Assembly: GCF_014385165.1 (NCBI RefSeq)
Contig: NZ_JACRTF010000001.1
Location: 2,418,001-2,482,000, forward strand
Direction of reading: 5' to 3'
Origin: Jilunia laotingensis
GTDB taxonomy: Bacteria > Bacteroidota > Bacteroidia > Bacteroidales > Bacteroidaceae
DNA: 64,000 bases
How positions within the stretch are numbered: position 1 is the first letter of the stretch; each line of letters starts with the position of its first letter. The position numbers and the translations under genes were made by a program. Under the pieces are notes generated by a model. That model made no database searches and was not told where the DNA came from. It saw only the letters and a list, made by a program, of their open reading frames with translations. Below are positions 58,844 to 64,000 of the stretch, in pieces.

Positions 58844-60145
58844 CTATCTACTTGCCATATTATATCGGTTTGTTGCTTTCAGGAGCGCCGAATATTGGAT
58901 TTGTGCAGCAGCGCGTGCCTGCACATAATTTACTTGTGACGTTTGCCTGTACGTCTGCGCATCAATCACTTCGACGATGGAAATACGTCCTTCCGTATAT
59001 CTTTCCAAAGCTTTCTGTTCGTTCTCTTTTGCCTTTTCAAGAGAGCTTTCGCTGAGCCGGACACGTTCCAATGCTTGTATCAGCGAGACACGTGCGGTTT
59101 GCACTTCAAGTCGGATGTCATCTTGTACGCGGTTGAGGTTATCGTTTGCCATGCCGATACGAAGCTTTGAGGCACGTTTCTCGTTGCGCCGTTTTCCCCA
59201 TTCAAAAAGAGGGACGGACAGTTTGGCGTAGACAGCATAATTGGGATCGAGATCCGATTTGAAATTATATCCCGGTGAGGAATAACTGCCGTCCAGACCG
59301 ACATAGAATTTCGGCTTGAAACGTGCATCGTTCAGCTTTAACGAGCTTTCGGCAATACGTATCTGATCATGTGCCATGCGGAGTTCAGGACGGAAGCTTC
59401 CATCCGCAGCCAGCAATGAATCCGATGCCCATTTTACCTGCGGGATGGTTGTGTCTGTTTCCGTAGGCGCTTCCAATGCCACTCCGATAAGCGAGTTTAA
59501 TGCCATACGCCCCGTCTCAAAACTATTTTGTGCTTGCAATAACTGGTAATCAGCATCGTTGAGGCGTACCTCCGCCATGAGTAAATCTTGTGGGTCTGCC
59601 AGCCCGGCATCCACACGCTCGCGGATGGTTTGTGCCAGCGAGGCGACCGATTCGCGGAAATCAGCGGTTACTCCAACGATTTCTTTCCGTGCTACGGTAT
59701 TCCAATATTGAATATCTGTCTGATAACAAACAGAAGAACGAAGCACATCAGCTTGTCCGTTGGCAAGTGATTGGCGGTGGCGTGCCAAACGGATGGACTC
59801 GAGCAGTTGTCCTCCGGTGTAAACCGGTTGCAGTAGGGTAAGCGATGCCCCGTACTTTAGGTCACGGCCCTGGAAGGTGAGGGGAGCCGACATGGAAGGC
59901 AAGTCGATATTGAGTTCCATCGGATTGCCTGTGTATTGGAAATTGGCATCGGCAGAGAGTTTCGGTTTCAGGTCGGCACGTGCGGAACGTTCCACCTCCA
60001 TACTGGCGGCAATATTCTTTTCCGCAGCGTGCAGGTCATGGCTATAGTCGAGAGCCATCGCTCTGTATTGTTCGAGCAGTTGGCTCTGCCCCTGTACGTA
60101 CAGGGAGCAGAGAAGTATGAGGTTGAATAGGATAAATTTCTTCAT
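58844..60145 (-). CDS. TolC-family outer-membrane efflux protein
   Basis: A 433-residue protein with a signal peptide (MKKFILFNLILLCSLYVQGQ), two OEP repeats (AVYAKLSVPLFEWGKRRNEKRASKLRIGMANDNLNRVQDDIRLEVQTARVSLIQALERV; ADYQLLQAQNSFETGRMALNSLIGV) and long helices for the periplasmic tunnel. It is the exit duct of the RND pump encoded 23 bases upstream. The last gene of the pump part of the operon. Confidence 0.92.
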   Translation of the reverse strand: MKKFILFNLILLCSLYVQGQSQLLEQYRAMALDYSHDLHAAEKNIAASMEVERSARADLKPKLSADANFQYTGNPMELNIDLPSMSAPLTFQGRDLKYGASLTLLQPVYTGGQLLESIRLARHRQSLANGQADVLRSSVCYQTDIQYWNTVARKEIVGVTADFRESVASLAQTIRERVDAGLADPQDLLMAEVRLNDADYQLLQAQNSFETGRMALNSLIGVALEAPTETDTTIPQVKWASDSLLAADGSFRPELRMAHDQIRIAESSLKLNDARFKPKFYVGLDGSYSSPGYNFKSDLDPNYAVYAKLSVPLFEWGKRRNEKRASKLRIGMANDNLNRVQDDIRLEVQTARVSLIQALERVRLSESSLEKAKENEQKALERYTEGRISIVEVIDAQTYRQTSQVNYVQARAAAQIQYSALLKATNRYNMASR

Positions 60146-60168
60146 ATCGGTATAATTATAACTCTTTC

Positions 60169-63100
60169 CTATCTCCGCGGGAGAGGGGCTGAGTTTGGTT
60201 TTACTTTATAAAACAGAGCGTAGAGTGCTGGCGTTACGAACAGCGTAAGCAGCGTGGCAAAGGTCAATCCGAAGATGATTGTTGCCGCCATTCCTTGGAA
60301 AGCGATGTCCCATAGCAACGGGATCATTCCGAAGATGGTGGTCGTTGCCGCCATCAGTACCGGGCGCGTACGGCTCACGGTAGCTTCGATGATGGATTCG
60401 TAAACGGGCATTCCGCTACGTTTCAGGGCATTGATCTCGTCAATCAGCACAATCACATTCTTGATGATCATTCCCAATAATCCCAACCATCCGGCTATCG
60501 GGAAGAATCCGAAATCGAATCCTGTCAGCAACATTCCTATTGCCACACCGATAAGCGACAAGGGTAACACACAAAGTATGATCACCGGTTGGCGGAAATT
60601 ACCGAATAAAGCCACCAATATTACCACTAACAATAAGAATGCGAGCGGAAAGAACTTGGCAATCGCCTGTAAGGCTTCCCCTTGATCCTTATATTGGGAA
60701 TCCCAAAAGAAGGTATATCCTTCGGGCAATTGGATGGCCTCTATTTCTTTGCGGATTTCTCCATGTACCTCTGCCATCGTATGTCCCGGGCGGACACCAC
60801 ACATGGCTGCCATTGACAATTGTCGGTTGTAGGTTCGTATCTGCGGATATTCCCAAGTTGTTTCGATCTCTTTTGTGACTTGTGACAAGGGTGCGGAACG
60901 GTCTCCGTTCCAAACGGCAAAATCACCTAGCGATTCGGCATCCTGTACGTTTGCCCCTGAAGATTTCAGCAGTACGGGGACTTGTTTTTCCCGGTCACGG
61001 TAGATGCCCACGGGAAGTCCGTCATTGATGGATTTTACCGACTCCATCATCGCTGACTTCGTGATGCCCAGAGCGCCTGCTTTCACCGGATCGTATACCG
61101 GACGTATCATCAATGCCATATTGCCCCATTCGTTTCGTGCATGGTCTACTTTCGGATTGTTTCGCATCACTTCCAGTGCCAGCCCGGTCAGTGAATCGAG
61201 TACTGCAGCATCAGGTCCTAGAAAACGGGCTTCGATGACAGCCTCCGTTAGCGGACTTAACTCGAATTTGTTTACTTTGATAAACGGTTCGGGAAATTGT
61301 GCCGGTATCTCTTCCTGTAGTTCGGCATGGAGTTTTCGGGATAATTTAGAAGTCTCGCATTTCACCAGGATTTGTGCGTAGTTCGATTGGGGGCCGAAAG
61401 CAACATTCGACAGGTAATAACGTGGTGGAGTCCGTCCTACGAAGGTTGATACTGTTTCCGTTTCTTCCTTCTTTTCTATATAATCGGATATTTCTGTAGC
61501 TATGCGTTCAGTCTCCTCAATGCGTGTACCTTCGGGTAACCACATATCGACAGTGAAATATTGCTTATCGAGTGCGGGTACGAACACTTTCGGAATGTAC
61601 CGGAAACTTACAGCCGAGGCAACGAGTAATACGACGAGGCAGCTTATCGTGACAGACTTGTGCCGGATGACGAATCGCAACGATTGCCGGAAACGGTCGT
61701 ATACTTTACCTGAGAACAATTCGCCTTTTAATTCCTCCGGACGAGGACGACGTACGAATTCTTGTATGAAAAAAGGAGTTTGGGTCAATGCGAACACCCA
61801 ACTGAACATGAGCGAAACACCGATGACCACCACCAGTGACGATAACAGTTCCCCTGTGATATGCGGTGAATAATAGATAGGCAGGAATGTCAAGATCGCT
61901 ATAAACGTTGCCGCCAGAAGCGGTAAGGCGGTAGCCCCACAAGCCTTAAGTATCGCCACCCGTTTGCGCATTCCTCGCTGCATGTTCACCAAAGCAGAAT
62001 CGGAAACTACGATGGCATTGTCTACCAGCATACCCATAGCAATAATAATGGCCGCCAGCGACATTCGTTGAAGTGCTATGCCTTGAGCATACATTACGAT
62101 CAAAGTGGCAAAGATGGAGAATATCAATCCGCTGCCTACCAGTATTCCGTTTTTAAAGCCGATGAAGAACAGCAGGATAGCGACCACCGTAACTACGGAG
62201 ATTATCAGATTCAGTATGAATCCCTGGTTTGCCACGTCCGATTCATATCCTTGGTCGTAAATAGATACCAGTTCAAATCCTTCAGGCATCGTCTCCCTGA
62301 ATGAATCGATCTTTTCTTTTACCAGTGCGGCCATATCCACCACATTCCCCGTAGGAACGGTGGAAATAGCGATTCCGATGCCAGGTTCTCCGTCTATTTT
62401 CATCAGGTTGCTTGCCGGAGTTTGGTAACTCTCCCGGATGTCCGCGATATCCGCCAAGCGAAAATGCTCCCCGGTTCGGGAAACGATGGTGAGATTACGG
62501 ATATCATCCAAAGAGTAAAAATTTCCGGTGGACTCGATACGGATACGATTCGCGCTGGTTTCAATGCCGCCTGCATCCGTCACTTTGTTCTGTGCATTAA
62601 AAGCGCGGGAGATGTCGGCTGTCGTGATATTGCTTTGCGACATCATCGAAGGATTGACCGTGATATCGATTGTCGGTGTCTGTACACCATATATTTCGAT
62701 CTTCGCCACGTCCTTCACTTTGAGCAATTCATTCTTTATCAATTTGGCCTGCTCTTCCAATTGCCGGTTAGTATATCCGCTACCTGTCAGTCCGTAGAAC
62801 ACCCCGAGTACGTCACCGAAATCATCGTTGACGATGGAAGTTCCCGCGCCTGCGGGAAGTTTTCCTTGGACATCGTTTACCTTTCGGCGCAGTTTGTCCC
62901 AAAGTTGTTGCATATCTTCGGCTCGGATCTCTTTCTTCACGTAAACGGTGATCTTAGAGAGTCCTGCACGGTTTTCGGTTTTCAAATAATATAATTCACC
63001 GAGTGACTGAATGGCCTCTTCGAGTACGTCCGTCACCTGTGTCTGCACTTCCGAAGGTGATGCTCCGGGATAGGGAGTCAACACCAAAGCCTGTTTGATT

Positions 63101-63222
63101 GTAAAAGGGGCATCTTCCAATTTTCCCATTTTGATGTAGGAAAACAGTCCCCCCGCCAGTATCAGTACTAATAGTAGAATCGTAACCGGCTTTTTCTGCA
63201 AGAAATATTTGACTAGTTTCAT
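60169..63222 (-). CDS. RND efflux transporter (HAE type)
   Basis: 1017 residues with the RND layout: N-terminal helix (KPVTILLLVLILAGGLFSYIKM), first periplasmic loop (APFTIKQALVLTPYPGASPSEVQTQVTDVLEEAIQSL), helix 4 proton site MGMLVDNAIVVSDSALVNM, second loop and the C-terminal helices GMIIKNVIVLIDEINALKR and AATTTIFGMIPLL. This is the multidrug (HAE) type and not the metal type found at 14.9-18.0 kb. Its start overlaps the adaptor stop by 4 bases. Confidence 0.94.
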   Translation of the reverse strand: MKLVKYFLQKKPVTILLLVLILAGGLFSYIKMGKLEDAPFTIKQALVLTPYPGASPSEVQTQVTDVLEEAIQSLGELYYLKTENRAGLSKITVYVKKEIRAEDMQQLWDKLRRKVNDVQGKLPAGAGTSIVNDDFGDVLGVFYGLTGSGYTNRQLEEQAKLIKNELLKVKDVAKIEIYGVQTPTIDITVNPSMMSQSNITTADISRAFNAQNKVTDAGGIETSANRIRIESTGNFYSLDDIRNLTIVSRTGEHFRLADIADIRESYQTPASNLMKIDGEPGIGIAISTVPTGNVVDMAALVKEKIDSFRETMPEGFELVSIYDQGYESDVANQGFILNLIISVVTVVAILLFFIGFKNGILVGSGLIFSIFATLIVMYAQGIALQRMSLAAIIIAMGMLVDNAIVVSDSALVNMQRGMRKRVAILKACGATALPLLAATFIAILTFLPIYYSPHITGELLSSLVVVIGVSLMFSWVFALTQTPFFIQEFVRRPRPEELKGELFSGKVYDRFRQSLRFVIRHKSVTISCLVVLLVASAVSFRYIPKVFVPALDKQYFTVDMWLPEGTRIEETERIATEISDYIEKKEETETVSTFVGRTPPRYYLSNVAFGPQSNYAQILVKCETSKLSRKLHAELQEEIPAQFPEPFIKVNKFELSPLTEAVIEARFLGPDAAVLDSLTGLALEVMRNNPKVDHARNEWGNMALMIRPVYDPVKAGALGITKSAMMESVKSINDGLPVGIYRDREKQVPVLLKSSGANVQDAESLGDFAVWNGDRSAPLSQVTKEIETTWEYPQIRTYNRQLSMAAMCGVRPGHTMAEVHGEIRKEIEAIQLPEGYTFFWDSQYKDQGEALQAIAKFFPLAFLLLVVILVALFGNFRQPVIILCVLPLSLIGVAIGMLLTGFDFGFFPIAGWLGLLGMIIKNVIVLIDEINALKRSGMPVYESIIEATVSRTRPVLMAATTTIFGMIPLLWDIAFQGMAATIIFGLTFATLLTLFVTPALYALFYKVKPNSAPLPRR

Positions 63223-64000
63223 CTTTTAGCTATCGCAGGTTCATTTATTCTATTCGTTTTTGTCTCCACGCTTGTCCCTTCCGAAAGGAAACGTAATCCG
63301 CTGACAGCTACTGTCTCTCCTGCTTTCAGACCTTCGGAGACGGAGGCTTTTCCGTTGGGAAGCAATTCATTCAAGGTGATGATTCTTCGGTTTACTTTCT
63401 TTGTTTCCTGATCTACCACCCAAACGTAGTTGCCTATGGAAGGGCGGTGGCAGAGCGCTGTTTGCGGAATGACAACTTGGTTCCTTTGTTGGCTTGGATC
63501 TGTCTGAAGGAGAATTTTACCGGACATGCCTGCCAATAGTTGTCCGTCCTTATTCGGAAGCAACGCTGTCAGCAGATAAGAAAGGTTGTTCCGTGTCGTA
63601 TTGCGGGAGATTTCCTCCACTTGTGCCTTGTAAGTAGTGTCAGTCCGGGCATCAAAAGATAGCTCTACCTCTTTGGGCTGAAATGATTGGAAGGCAATTT
63701 CCTGCGGCACGTAGGCTTCTATCTTTAACCGGTCGATATCAATGAATGAGATGACGGGTTGGGTAGCTTTCACGTCTTGGAATTTTTCGATGAAGACTTC
63801 CCCCACGTAACCGTTGAAAGGAGCAATGAGTCGTGTGTCTGCCAGTTCGTTTACTGCTGTTTCAAAAGCTGTTTTGGCGGACACGTAGTCTGCTTGCGCT
63901 TTTTCGTAAACGCTTGCGGCCAAATTATTTTTCTCATAAAGAGCCTTTACTCGCTCATACTCGGCCTTCGCCTGTTGGTAAACAGCTTCCGTGCGTTCTT
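63219..64000 (-). CDS. RND periplasmic adaptor (membrane fusion protein), 5' end outside the window
   Basis: The frame is open to the right edge, so the N-terminus is missing. Visible are the end of the helical hairpin (EAVYQQAKAEYERVKALYEKNNLAASVYEKAQADYVSAKTAFETA), the second lipoyl half-motif (LADTRLIAPFNGYVGEVFIEKFQDVKATQPVISFIDI), a beta-barrel and the membrane-proximal domain (GLKAGETVAVSGLRFLSEG). It links the pump to the TolC channel. An internal TTG near 63923 is not the true start. Confidence 0.92.
   Translation of the reverse strand, partial: ERTEAVYQQAKAEYERVKALYEKNNLAASVYEKAQADYVSAKTAFETAVNELADTRLIAPFNGYVGEVFIEKFQDVKATQPVISFIDIDRLKIEAYVPQEIAFQSFQPKEVELSFDARTDTTYKAQVEEISRNTTRNNLSYLLTALLPNKDGQLLAGMSGKILLQTDPSQQRNQVVIPQTALCHRPSIGNYVWVVDQETKKVNRRIITLNELLPNGKASVSEGLKAGETVAVSGLRFLSEGTSVETKTNRINEPAIAKR

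Overview
The window looks like a chromosomal segment of a gut Bacteroides or close relative (order Bacteroidales). The signs are many TAnnTTTG -7 promoter boxes in place of sigma70-type promoters, lipoproteins of Bacteroides type, a B12-dependent ribonucleotide reductase, HME- and HAE-type efflux operons in Bacteroides order, and an NBU-like mobilizable element with an RteC-like gene. Species cannot be settled from the sequence alone. There are no rRNA or tRNA genes, no CRISPR array and no IS transposase.

Layout. 0-9.5 kb: end of an unidentified gene, GNAT acetyltransferase, secreted M64 peptidase, Lrp-type regulator, folA-thyA, a phospholipase D/cardiolipin synthase-like protein, an ECF sigma operon and an rRNA m5C methyltransferase. 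9.9-13.3 kb: A+T-rich lipoprotein gene and a large subtilisin-like protease gene split by one frameshift in a T7 run. 13.5-19.8 kb: a heavy-metal RND efflux operon with a His/Cys-rich upstream protein. 20-29 kb: ABC-F ATPase, receiver-only response regulator, phosphate transporter plus polyphosphate kinase with a divergent phosphodiesterase gene, and a barrel/lipoprotein pair. 29-46 kb: rfbA-rfbB, menA, a lipoprotein phosphoesterase, folB, 4-alpha-glucanotransferase, nrdJ, nitroreductase, dnaA, an MCE/MlaD protein, an amidase and a bile-acid:sodium symporter family gene.

46.1-56.6 kb is an integrative mobilizable element of about 10.5 kb inserted at the 3' end of the symporter gene. It carries a tyrosine integrase, an excisionase-like HTH protein, a RepA-like ATPase, a primase, an oriT-like nested palindrome, MobC and a MobB-type relaxase, but no mating-pair genes. 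Behind the mobilization genes lies low-GC cargo: an HTH protein, a frameshifted RteC-like gene, a WYL regulator, peptidase E and an AraC remnant. To its right sits a diverged second copy of the symporter 3' end joined to an orphan integrase promoter, apparently the scar of an earlier related insertion. 57-64 kb: a LytS/LytTR-type two-component system beside an RND multidrug efflux operon cut by the window end.

The most unusual signal is a family of non-coding arrays built from 4-5 tandem units of exactly 22 bp, at 4429-4516, 14777-14864, 20040-20127 and 33995-34104. Three share the core TCGGTGA or its complement TCACCGA, placed at the same position in every unit; the fourth has an unrelated core (CAGCGTG/CACGCTG) but the same 22-bp phasing. 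Complementary units can fold into long hairpins with perfect stems of 11-14 bp. All four lie between codirectional minus-strand genes. I do not recognise this element type.
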